Part shown: positions 24,593-32,897 of the stretch, one piece after another
How positions within the stretch are numbered: the first letter of the stretch is position 1
Layout: each line of letters begins with the position of its first letter
Origin: JBARKJ01 sp963698885
GTDB lineage: Bacteria; Nitrospirota; JACRHJ01
NCBI GenBank assembly: GCA_963698885.1
Contig: CAVOSJ010000002.1
Coordinates: forward strand, 1-64,000
Reading direction: 5' to 3'
Length of the DNA: 64,000 bases
Notes under the pieces: model-generated
What the model saw: the letters and a program-made list of their open reading frames with translations, nothing else
The model's database searches: none
What the model was told of the DNA's origin: nothing
Position numbers and translations under genes: made by a program

Positions 24593-25378
24593 ATGGACTT
24601 AATAGATATTAGGAAAAAGGCGAAAGAGGCCAAGGCGGCAAAAGAAGCCGAGGCCAAGGCAACGCCAGTTCCGGAACCTGAAGCACCATCCGTTCCGGGA
24701 CCTGCGCCTGCCGTAGAAAGTGCCGAGAAGAGCGGCAAGAGGCGTCAGGAGAAGGCGGCCATCCGGGCGATTTCCATTGCGGAAGCAGCGCCTGAAGAAA
24801 CCCCCGCCGGGCACTTGGCGCCACCCTCCCTTTCCGAGGCGCATCGTATCCCTTCATCTTCGGAGCCTTCGGCTCCGCAAGGCGGCCCAGGCGTGGAGGG
24901 ACATGAGGAAGCGGAAATTTCAGCCGCCCCCGCCCGGGCGGTTGAAACTGAATCCTCCGGAAAGATGGAGCTTCTGGCATTCATGCTGGGGGACGAGGAG
25001 TACGCGCTCAAGATGGAGGAGGCGCGGGAAATAATCCGGTGGAGGAAGCCTACGACGGTCCCCCGCGCTCCGGAATATATTATAGGGATCATCTCGCTTC
25101 GGGGGGTTATCCTTCCGGTGTTCGATGTAAAGAGACGCCTGGGCCTGGGCGAACTTACGCCTTCCCGCTATACGAGGATAATCGTCGTCTCCGAGGGCGG
25201 GTCGCTTTCGGGGATGGTAGTGGACAGGATAACGGGCGTGACCGCCGTGCCGGAAAAAGGGATCGAGTCCGCTCCGGCGGTGATAGGCGGAAACGAGGCG
25301 GAGTACATAGAGGGCGTGGGCAGGGCGGCGGAGAGGCTCCTTATACTCATAAGAGCGTCCAGGGCGCTGTCCGCTTAA
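24593..25378 (+). CDS. CheW-domain adaptor with long disordered N-terminus
   Basis: A 261-residue protein. Residues about 1-120 are rich in Ala, Glu, Pro and Lys and probably unstructured. Residues about 122-261 form a CheW domain (LLAFMLGDEEYALKMEEAREI, VPRAPEYIIGIISLRG, ILPVFDVKRRLGL). CheW links CheA to receptors. The tail could serve as a flexible tether or interaction hub. A second, compact CheW lies after the receptor gene. The next gene follows after an unusually long gap for this cluster. Confidence 0.9.
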   Translation: MDLIDIRKKAKEAKAAKEAEAKATPVPEPEAPSVPGPAPAVESAEKSGKRRQEKAAIRAISIAEAAPEETPAGHLAPPSLSEAHRIPSSSEPSAPQGGPGVEGHEEAEISAAPARAVETESSGKMELLAFMLGDEEYALKMEEAREIIRWRKPTTVPRAPEYIIGIISLRGVILPVFDVKRRLGLGELTPSRYTRIIVVSEGGSLSGMVVDRITGVTAVPEKGIESAPAVIGGNEAEYIEGVGRAAERLLILIRASRALSA

Positions 25379-25384
25379 GTAAGC

Positions 25385-25455
25385 AAGGTAATAAAAGGAA
25401 CATAAAAGGTAATAAACGGGGGTCAAGAGTTTTACGTTTTTTAACGAGTTTTACG
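25385..25455 (+). promoter_or_regulatory. two pairs of direct repeats upstream of the cytochrome gene
   Basis: AAGGTAATAAA occurs at 25385-25395 and 25406-25416, 21 bp apart. GAGTTTTACG occurs at 25427-25436 and 25446-25455, 19 bp apart. Spacing near two helical turns is typical of cooperative activator sites. The 96-bp gap they occupy is the longest in the cluster. Confidence 0.4.
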
Positions 25456-25474
25456 GCTAAAAAGGAGGCGTAAG

Positions 25475-26483
25475 ATGTTCCAAACGGGGGAGGGGAAGGC
25501 CTGTATTTTTGGCGATACTTCTCGCGGCGGTTATTGCCGCGGCGGGATGCGCGAGCCTGCAGCAAAGCGGACCGATAATACCGGTAAGCGAGTATGAAAA
25601 ACTGATTGCGGGAAGGCTGGACGCGGATTACGTAGGCAATGACGCATGTCTTGCCAAGTGCCACGCGCACGACCAGTACAAGAAGTGGTTCGACGCATCC
25701 ACGATGGGGGCGCAGTTAAGCCCCACTTCCGGGCTGCCGCTGGTAAACTGCGAGTCCTGCCACGGCCCGGGCAGTCTGGCAATCGCCAATATAAAAGTCA
25801 TAAACGGCAAGCCGACTTGCGATTTCTCCACATTCATAGATCTTAAAGAACTGCCGAAGCAGGCGCAATCTCTTATCTGTCTTAAATGCCATACAGCCAA
25901 CGCAACTTTTAACCTGCATTACTGGAATTCGAGCGTCCACAACATCTCCGGCGTCTCCTGCTTCGATTGCCATAAAGTCCATCAGGGCGTGGACCTGAAG
26001 GTGCGCGCGAAGGACGTGGCGGCCCTTTGTTACAAGTGTCATCCGTATATAAAGGCCGAGTTCTCGCTCCCGAACCACCATCCGGTCAACGAAGGCAGGG
26101 TTACATGCCTGGACTGCCACGACCCCCACGGCTCGGCGTTTGAGAAGCAGCTGAAAGAGGGGAGCATGAAACAGCTCTGCGGCAACTGTCACGCTGAAAA
26201 AGCAGGGCCGTTCGCTTTCGAGCACGCGGACGTGACGGACGACTGCCGGAACTGCCATGCGCCGCACGGCTCGGTGAACCTGAACATGCTGAAGGTCCGC
26301 ATGCCGTACCTCTGCTACCAGTGCCACAGCCACCACAACCTGACGCCTACCGCCGCTGAAAGCGCTGGGGGACAACCCAAGGGTGAAGAGATGCTACGCA
26401 ACAAATGCACCGACTGTCACACCGAAATACATGGTTCCGATACCCCCGGGCTCAATGGTAACGGCGGCACTTTCACACGATAG
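25475..26483 (+). CDS. decaheme c-type cytochrome lipoprotein (MtrA/DmsE-like), possible frameshift at the start
   Basis: Periplasmic multiheme electron carrier. Nine CxxCH motifs are visible, with a tenth written CLAKCH (CxxxCH) as the first, which makes a decaheme of MtrA/DmsE size. A lipobox ending AAAGC predicts lipid anchoring. An unbroken frame begins only at TTG 25509. ATG 25475 has a consensus AAAGGAGG, and removing one T at 25478-25479 would give a natural basic n-region before the hydrophobic core, so a one-base insertion is likely. The porin gene follows by 18 bp. Together they resemble a porin-cytochrome conduit. Confidence 0.85.
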
Positions 26484-26501
26484 GACCAAAGGAGTGATAC
26501 T

Positions 26502-28517
26502 ATGAAAAACATATTGATCGCCTTGCTGGTCCTTACTGCTGTCCTTATGGGCGGCAAGGCATTCGCGGAAGAAAAGTCGGCGGCGCCAGCTCTGACGGCG
26601 CCGGATGAAGCACAAGGCACACAGGACGTGGGGGATCAGCAGGAGGAAGAAGCTACGGATGAAGAAACGCCGGAGGCCCCCGCGGCGGAAGTGACGCATT
26701 ACCAGCTGGCGCCGGAAACGGATACCTGGCTTGGCTACAGGTTCTTCGACCTGCAGGGCTCCAGAAAAGCCGCCGAATACGAATATCCTTCCAGCAGCGT
26801 CGTTGGCGGATTAAGGATGCTTTACGTCCCGCTCCCCGAAAGATGGGAAGCCAACCTGGACTGGGTGAACCCGAACAGCTGGAGCGCGGATGCGTCTCTC
26901 GGGTACAGGGATATTTTAAAGATCGATTACACGGGTTGGGCGCTCTGGCGCAACTACAACCACTTCGGACTTGTCGGAAACGGAATCGTCGGCTCTGACG
27001 ACAAAGACCCCGGCGGGCAATACTTCACCGACGACCAGGACAACAGGCTCTCCCTTATCCTCAAATGGCCTGACAGGCCGTATCACGTTTTCATTAATCT
27101 GCGGCAGTTCGAGAAGGACGGGACGGTGCAGGCGAGGTTTTACGAGGGATCAAGCGTGAAAGGGTCCCGTTCAAGGGATATAGACTGGATAACCAGGGAC
27201 CTTACCGTCGGGATCAACGGCCATTTCGGCCCCGTCGAGGCCGAATACAGCCATACGGCCAAGACCTTCGAGCCGCACGATCAGGTCGCCTTGGTTGATA
27301 CGATGAGCGGCGAAGAGCTTCATCACAGCGTGGTGCCGGAGTACGACGAGAACCTGGACTCGGTGAAAATCCATACCGATTATACCGGTAGGATATCCGC
27401 CGACGCGCAGTACATAAACGGCGAACGCGAAAACGAGCATTCGCGGGCGGAAGTGAACTATCAGCGGGCATACGGAGACTTCAGCCTTATACCACTCCCG
27501 GGCCTGACTATGGTTGTCCGCTACCGCTACAACAATACCACTGAAACTGTCCCGGCTTCGGTGACTGTAGATACTAATGGGGCGACACCCAGGACGGGTT
27601 TCCCTAATAACCCGATACAAACAAGGGACAACACGGCCCAAGTGGCGTTCCGGTACAACCCCGTGAGCATAATCGCCTTCAAGGCCGAATACTCGTTCGA
27701 TAACAAGAAGAGAGACAACGCCGACTTATGGAGCAATCAGTCACTCATCACCTCGACCATACTCGCGCCGTTCGGGATCATACCTTCGGAGCAGAACATA
27801 CATAAAATAACGGCGGGGGTGACTTCAAGGCCGGCGAGATGGGTCGATTTCAATGGCAGCTTCGAATATACGTACACGGAAGAGCCAGCCTACGCGCTAA
27901 GCCCGAAAAACTCCTACAAGGTTCGCGCGGACGCTAATTTCATGCCGCTTCCGGAGCTTACCGCCAACGCCCATTACAGGTTCTCCTCGGAAGATAACGG
28001 CCAGGCCGACATGCATACGAATTACGAAAACCCCGGCATCCAGGCGGTATGGAGCCCGGCCGGTCCGGTTACGATATCCGCGAACTACGATTATTTCAGG
28101 TACAGGATAAAAAGAGATGTCGCGCTATTCGGGGCAGTCGGGGCAGTCACCACGCCGTTCCCGGTGGAGCGCGCGCCATATACGGACCAGGCCCACGTGT
28201 ATTCTATCGGGGGCACTTATGCGTTCGCTATACCGTTGACGGCGGATATGGAATTCTACCAGAGCTTCGGCAGCGGGAGTTTCAGGATAAACGAGACGCT
28301 CGGCGCGTTCAATACCCTGGATGTGGGCTTGCTTGCGGACATGGCTGTCAGGGAGACCGGCGGCAGGATAACCGGAAGATACACTCTGCCCCAGAATTGG
28401 GGGTTATCCCTCACCTACGATATAAACAACTACGTGGACTTCAAGAACAACCCGCAGGACGGGCCTCAGAACGGCACGGCCCAGACGGTCATGATAGTGG
28501 CATCCAAAAAATGGTAA
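26502..28517 (+). CDS. outer-membrane beta-barrel, MtrB/PioB-like
   Basis: A 671-residue protein with a signal peptide (1-22), a short acidic linker (about 25-60), and then alternating polar/hydrophobic strands rich in Tyr, Asn and Asp to the end. The terminal residue is Trp, preceded by an amphipathic strand, as in outer-membrane barrels recognised by Bam. Length and position directly after a decaheme cytochrome match MtrB/PioB/DmsF, barrels that sheathe a cytochrome through the outer membrane. The N-terminal CXXC found in some MtrB proteins is absent. AAAGGAG precedes the ATG. No outer-surface cytochrome gene follows. Confidence 0.8.
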   Translation: MKNILIALLVLTAVLMGGKAFAEEKSAAPALTAPDEAQGTQDVGDQQEEEATDEETPEAPAAEVTHYQLAPETDTWLGYRFFDLQGSRKAAEYEYPSSSVVGGLRMLYVPLPERWEANLDWVNPNSWSADASLGYRDILKIDYTGWALWRNYNHFGLVGNGIVGSDDKDPGGQYFTDDQDNRLSLILKWPDRPYHVFINLRQFEKDGTVQARFYEGSSVKGSRSRDIDWITRDLTVGINGHFGPVEAEYSHTAKTFEPHDQVALVDTMSGEELHHSVVPEYDENLDSVKIHTDYTGRISADAQYINGERENEHSRAEVNYQRAYGDFSLIPLPGLTMVVRYRYNNTTETVPASVTVDTNGATPRTGFPNNPIQTRDNTAQVAFRYNPVSIIAFKAEYSFDNKKRDNADLWSNQSLITSTILAPFGIIPSEQNIHKITAGVTSRPARWVDFNGSFEYTYTEEPAYALSPKNSYKVRADANFMPLPELTANAHYRFSSEDNGQADMHTNYENPGIQAVWSPAGPVTISANYDYFRYRIKRDVALFGAVGAVTTPFPVERAPYTDQAHVYSIGGTYAFAIPLTADMEFYQSFGSGSFRINETLGAFNTLDVGLLADMAVRETGGRITGRYTLPQNWGLSLTYDINNYVDFKNNPQDGPQNGTAQTVMIVASKKW

Positions 28518-28525
28518 GGGGAAAC

Positions 28526-29464
28526 ATGTCTTTCAAAAAATTAATTCTCGTCCTCCTATTCATGATGGTCACGGCTATCTGCGTCCCCGGCGCATTCGCG
28601 GCGGAAAAAACCATAGGCGTGATTTTTTCTGGCGACCTGCCTCGGTACCAGGAGGCGCATAAGGCGTTTATGGCGACGCTTGCAAGAGAGGGATACGACC
28701 CGAGCAAAGTCTCGGTATTTGTCCAATCGCCAAACCCGGACCAGATGTCATGGACGAACAGCGTCCGGAAGTTCATAGGGGTGGAAGCCGACGTTATAGT
28801 CGCGTACGGGGCGGCCGCCGCATTGACCGCGGTAAGGGAGACGAGCAAGATACCCGTTGTCTTCGCCGACGTGTACGACCCCGCCGCCTGCGGGTCCAAA
28901 ACGAAAAATTCCACCGGGGCCAGTTCCAAGGTCCCGATGGTTACCCTGCTTCGGACCATGAAGTCGATAAAACCTTTCACCAGGCTCGCCGTGATCTATA
29001 ACCCCGATGAAAAGGACTCCGTGGTCCAGTTGGACGAGGTCATAAAGAACGCGGCCGCCCTGGGTTTTCAGCCGGTGGAGGTAAAGGTGAGGAGCACATC
29101 CCAAGCGCGGCCCGGGGTGCAGAAGGCCGCCGCGGACTGCGTGTACATATCGTGCAGCGCGGCGGTGGACAAGGACGCTTCCGGAATAATCGAGGCCAGC
29201 AACAGGAAGAAGATCCCGGCGATGGCCCAGGTTTCGGGCATGGCGGAGAAAGGGGCGCTCCTCGCGCTGGCCCCTTCCGCTTCGGAGCAGGGTGAGATGG
29301 CCGCGGGGATCGTGGCAAGGATACTGAAGGGCGCGCCTGTCTCAAGCATAGCCGTGGAAAGCGCCAGGAAGATCGACCTGGTGCTTAACCTGAAGGCCGC
29401 GAACTCACTCTCCCTGAAGGTGCCGTTCGAGGTCCTGAACGCGGCGACGAAGGTAATAAAGTAG
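28526..29464 (+). CDS. ABC-type substrate-binding protein (PF04392/TrpX-like)
   Basis: A 312-residue protein with a signal peptide ending AFAAEK. It is followed by a two-lobed periplasmic binding fold of the ABC_sub_bind type (VIFSGDLPRYQEAHKAF, ADVIVAYGAAAALTAVRETSKIPVVFADVYDP, RLAVIYNP). Relatives bind tryptophan, other amino acids or related small molecules. No permease or ATPase lies beside it. It sits between the barrel and the chemoreceptor, so it may present a ligand to the receptor's periplasmic domain instead of serving transport. The start at 28526 gives the signal peptide; the frame extends further upstream but overlaps the porin gene. Confidence 0.85.
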   Translation: MSFKKLILVLLFMMVTAICVPGAFAAEKTIGVIFSGDLPRYQEAHKAFMATLAREGYDPSKVSVFVQSPNPDQMSWTNSVRKFIGVEADVIVAYGAAAALTAVRETSKIPVVFADVYDPAACGSKTKNSTGASSKVPMVTLLRTMKSIKPFTRLAVIYNPDEKDSVVQLDEVIKNAAALGFQPVEVKVRSTSQARPGVQKAAADCVYISCSAAVDKDASGIIEASNRKKIPAMAQVSGMAEKGALLALAPSASEQGEMAAGIVARILKGAPVSSIAVESARKIDLVLNLKAANSLSLKVPFEVLNAATKVIK

Positions 29465-29473
29465 GAGGAAAGA

Positions 29474-32386
29474 ATGAAGACAGGTCTTAAATCCCTCCAG
29501 ATGAGGGTGCTGGTGATCGTGACCCTTGTGCTGCTGGGCGTCATATCCGCCTCTACGATCGCCCTCACGTACGGGTTCACGTCCCTTTACACGAAGGCCT
29601 TGTTAGGGCAGTCGTTCGCGATAGGCGATTCTTTCAGGGGGAGCTTGCAGGACTCGCTGAGCCTGGGGCTTCCGCTTGAATCCCTTTCCGGCGTCAGCGA
29701 ACGCTGCGTCGTATTGACCAAAAAGAATCCGAACATAGGGTACTGCATGGTCGTTGACTCTACGGGAAAAATACTCTTCGCCGACAATGCGGCCCATATA
29801 GGGAAAGTCTATAACGATTCGGTCAGCAAGGCCGCCGCGAAGGCCCTGAAGGAAGTGAAGGACCAGGCGCCGGTCTTCATGTACGGGCAGAAGAAATACT
29901 ACGATACGGTCATCCCGCTTACCGACCCCGAGGGAAAACATCTGGGAGCCATCAGGCTGGGGCTCAGCTACGATGAAGTTTACGCCGCAAAGCGGCTGCT
30001 GATGTTCCGGTCCACGCTGATAGCGTTATGCTCACTGATCATCGCTATCGTGATATTCGCCTTCTTCGTCTCCAGGTTCATCACCGGCAGGATATCCAAG
30101 CTGGTATTGACGGCCAAGCAGATAGCGGGCGGCGACCTGACGAAATCGATAGAGGCCGATTCGGATGACGAGCTTGGCGAGCTTGGCAATGCTATAAACG
30201 CGATGGTATCCAACCTGAAGAACATGCTGGCAAGGGTAAAAGACGCCTCCATAAGCGTCGCGAACGCAACCGAGCGGATAGCCATGAACGCGAAGAAAAT
30301 ATCCGAAGGTTCCGAGGCCCAGCACGAGCTGACGGAGACCACGTCTTCCTCTATGGACGAGATGAACGCCTCGATAAAGGAAGTCGCGGAAAGCGCGGAA
30401 TCCCTTTCAGCAAGCGCCGAATCCTCGTCCTCTTCCATTATGGAAATGGCCGCTTCGATAGACGAGGTCGCCGGAAGCACGAGCCAGCTCTCCGGCTCGG
30501 CGGAGTCCACATCATCTTCCATCATGGAGATGGCGGCTTCGATAAAGCAGGTGGCGGAGAACATGGACGTGCTGTCGAGCGCGGCGGAGGAGACTACCGC
30601 TTCGGCCACGCAGATGGGCGCCTCCATAAAAGAGGTCGAGGCGATTTCGAAGGAGTCGGCTTCCCTTTCAGAACAGGTGACGGAGGAGGCGGCCGGGCTT
30701 GGCATGAGCTCTGTCCAGAAGACCATCGAGAGCATGGGCAACATCAAGGAGACGGTCGAAAAGGCGGCGAAGGTCATCGAGCAGCTCGGTGGACGCTCCG
30801 AGGAGATAGGCGAGATATTGACCGTTATCGACGACGTAACCGACCAGACCTCGCTCCTTGCGCTTAACGCCGCGATACTCGCGGCCCAGGCCGGCGAGCA
30901 CGGCAAGGGCTTTGCCGTCGTGGCAAACGAGATAAAAGACCTGGCGGAGCGCACCTCCTCCTCCACCCAGGAAATAGCGAAGCTGATAAGCGCTGTGCAG
31001 AGCGAGGCTAAGGACGCCGTGAAATCCATCAAGACGGGGCGGGAGAGCGTCGAGCAGGGGGTAAAGATAGCTCACGAGGCAAAAGAGGCGCTTATAAAGA
31101 TAGTCCAGAGTTCCACCCGCGCCGCCGCGATGTCCAAGGGTATCGAGAAGGCGACCGTGGAACAGGCCGAAGGGATACGCCAGGTATCGGCGGCGATGAT
31201 GTCCATTTCAAACATGGTCCAGCAGATACTGACGGCCACCCAGGAACAGAGCCGGGGGTCCGAACAGATCATGGTGGCCTCCGAGAACATGAACGATATC
31301 ACCCAGCAGGTGAAAAACGCCATGTCCGAGCAGACCAAGGGCAGCAAGGAGATTACCATTGCTGTCGAAAACGTCTCCGACAAGGTGCAGAATATAGCCA
31401 CGGCGACTTCTGAGCAGAGGAAGGGGAGCCAGGAAATTGTGCGCTCGCTGGGCAAGATAAGGGATATAACTTTCGCCTCCGTGAAGTTAGCTGAAGAAAT
31501 GGACCTGTCCGTCTCCGAACTCACTTCGCAGGCAGACCTCTTAAGGAAAGAGATAAACCACTTCGCGCTGATGGAGCAGTACAGCCTTTCTTCGGGCAGG
31601 ATGCGCCTGGGAGTGCTCCCGCTCGAAGATCCCGAGGCGATGATAAGACGCTTCACGCCGCTGGCGAACTACCTCTCGGATAAGCTGGGCGTGGAGGTGG
31701 ATATAGTGCCCGGGCAGGATATGGCCTCGGCGGTAAACGACCTGGGCCTGGGCGTTACCGATATCTGCTGGCTGGGCCCCACGACATACGTGGAAGCGAG
31801 GCATAAGTACGGGGTCGAGGCCATCGTGAAGTCCATAGGTAAAGGGAATATCTTCACGCGCTCGGTCATCGTCACCAGGGAAGGCTCGGACGTTAAGGAT
31901 ATAAAAGATATCCGCGGCAGGAGTTTCGGCTTCGGAAGCGAAAAATCGACTTCCTCACACCTGATGCCAAGGGCCATTTTGAGCGACGCGGGGATAAGGC
32001 TCTACGACCTGAAATCGTACAAGTACTTCGGCCGTCATGACGCCGTGGCCAAGGCCGTCCTTGCCGGGGAATGCGACGCCGGAGGGATGATGGAGTCGGT
32101 GGCCAAGCAGTATGTAGGCAGCGGGCTGAAGATAATCTATTTCTCCGACTCGATCGCGAACTTCAATTTCTCCGCCTGCAAGAAGGTGGGCCTGGAGACC
32201 AGGGAAAAGTTAAGAAAGGCGTTCCTCGGACTCTCCGGGTCCGACCCCGCCCATACGCGGATACTCCAGGCGATAGACTCGGAATGCGAGGGCTTCACGG
32301 ATGTAACAGACGATGAGTACGATGCGATAAGGAGGATGGTAAAAAGGCTGTACGGCATAGAGTACGCCGTCGCCGGAGGCAGGTAA
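29474..32386 (+). CDS. methyl-accepting chemotaxis protein with C-terminal PhnD-like binding domain
   Basis: A 970-residue receptor. TM1 lies at about 11-36, a periplasmic sensor (single-Cache-like) at about 37-172, TM2 at about 174-200 and HAMP at about 200-250. A long coiled signalling region follows, with a duplicated SSSIMEMAASI unit and the conserved hairpin tip (about 443-505, containing LLALNAAILAAQAGEHGKGFAV... type residues). After it, residues about 708-960 match the PhnD/phosphonate-binding protein family: GVLPLEDPEAM, WLGPTTYVEA, FTRSVIVTREGSDV, GFGSEKSTSSHLMPRAIL. No membrane segment separates the two, so this binding domain should lie in the cytoplasm, which is unusual. The gap to the following cheW is one base. 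Confidence 0.9.
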   Translation: MKTGLKSLQMRVLVIVTLVLLGVISASTIALTYGFTSLYTKALLGQSFAIGDSFRGSLQDSLSLGLPLESLSGVSERCVVLTKKNPNIGYCMVVDSTGKILFADNAAHIGKVYNDSVSKAAAKALKEVKDQAPVFMYGQKKYYDTVIPLTDPEGKHLGAIRLGLSYDEVYAAKRLLMFRSTLIALCSLIIAIVIFAFFVSRFITGRISKLVLTAKQIAGGDLTKSIEADSDDELGELGNAINAMVSNLKNMLARVKDASISVANATERIAMNAKKISEGSEAQHELTETTSSSMDEMNASIKEVAESAESLSASAESSSSSIMEMAASIDEVAGSTSQLSGSAESTSSSIMEMAASIKQVAENMDVLSSAAEETTASATQMGASIKEVEAISKESASLSEQVTEEAAGLGMSSVQKTIESMGNIKETVEKAAKVIEQLGGRSEEIGEILTVIDDVTDQTSLLALNAAILAAQAGEHGKGFAVVANEIKDLAERTSSSTQEIAKLISAVQSEAKDAVKSIKTGRESVEQGVKIAHEAKEALIKIVQSSTRAAAMSKGIEKATVEQAEGIRQVSAAMMSISNMVQQILTATQEQSRGSEQIMVASENMNDITQQVKNAMSEQTKGSKEITIAVENVSDKVQNIATATSEQRKGSQEIVRSLGKIRDITFASVKLAEEMDLSVSELTSQADLLRKEINHFALMEQYSLSSGRMRLGVLPLEDPEAMIRRFTPLANYLSDKLGVEVDIVPGQDMASAVNDLGLGVTDICWLGPTTYVEARHKYGVEAIVKSIGKGNIFTRSVIVTREGSDVKDIKDIRGRSFGFGSEKSTSSHLMPRAILSDAGIRLYDLKSYKYFGRHDAVAKAVLAGECDAGGMMESVAKQYVGSGLKIIYFSDSIANFNFSACKKVGLETREKLRKAFLGLSGSDPAHTRILQAIDSECEGFTDVTDDEYDAIRRMVKRLYGIEYAVAGGR

Positions 32387-32387
32387 G

Positions 32388-32894
32388 ATGCAGACTGACG
32401 TTGCCGTCAAAAAAGAAAAGGGGCGGGTGCAGCTCGCGGTATTTCGCGCAGGAACGGGCGAGTACGCCGTGGACATCATGAAGATCATGGAGATCATCAG
32501 GCCCCAGAAGCTGACCAGCGTGCCGAAGGCCCCGGAGTTCATCGAGGGCATCATAAACCTGCGCGGCAGCGTGGTCCCCGTAATCGACGTCCGCAAAAGG
32601 CTGGGCGTAAGCTCCGCATCTGATGGCGTCTCCAGGGATAAGGTCCTTATCCTGCTCGTGGAAGGGAAGATGCTGGGCGCCGTTGTGGATGAGGTCAAGG
32701 AGATAATATATATGGACCTGGGCGAGATAGAGGAGGCGCCCGAGGTCGTGAAGGGGCCGGAGGCGCAGTTCCTGCAAGGCGTCGGGAAGGCGGGGGATAG
32801 GCTTATAATGGTGCTGGACCCCGAAAAACTCCTTAACCGCCGGGAACTGGCCGAGCTGGACTCTGCCCGCGTGGAACCCGGGCCGGAAGAATAA
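32388..32894 (+). CDS. cheW: chemotaxis adaptor CheW
   Basis: A 168-residue CheW domain: LAVFRAGTGEYAVDIMKIMEI, TSVPKAPEFIEGIINLRG, VVPVIDVRKRLG, and GAVVDEVKEIIY, followed by a short acidic tail. It couples the adjacent receptor to CheA. It starts one base after the receptor stop, so a fixed ratio through coupled translation is likely. It differs from the first CheW by lacking the long disordered head. Confidence 0.93.
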   Translation: MQTDVAVKKEKGRVQLAVFRAGTGEYAVDIMKIMEIIRPQKLTSVPKAPEFIEGIINLRGSVVPVIDVRKRLGVSSASDGVSRDKVLILLVEGKMLGAVVDEVKEIIYMDLGEIEEAPEVVKGPEAQFLQGVGKAGDRLIMVLDPEKLLNRRELAELDSARVEPGPEE

Positions 32895-32897
32895 TCT

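Noticed and set aside
28049..28525. Upstream extension of the substrate-binding protein frame
   Set aside because: It runs through the end of the porin gene. The signal peptide and ribosome binding site place the start at 28526.
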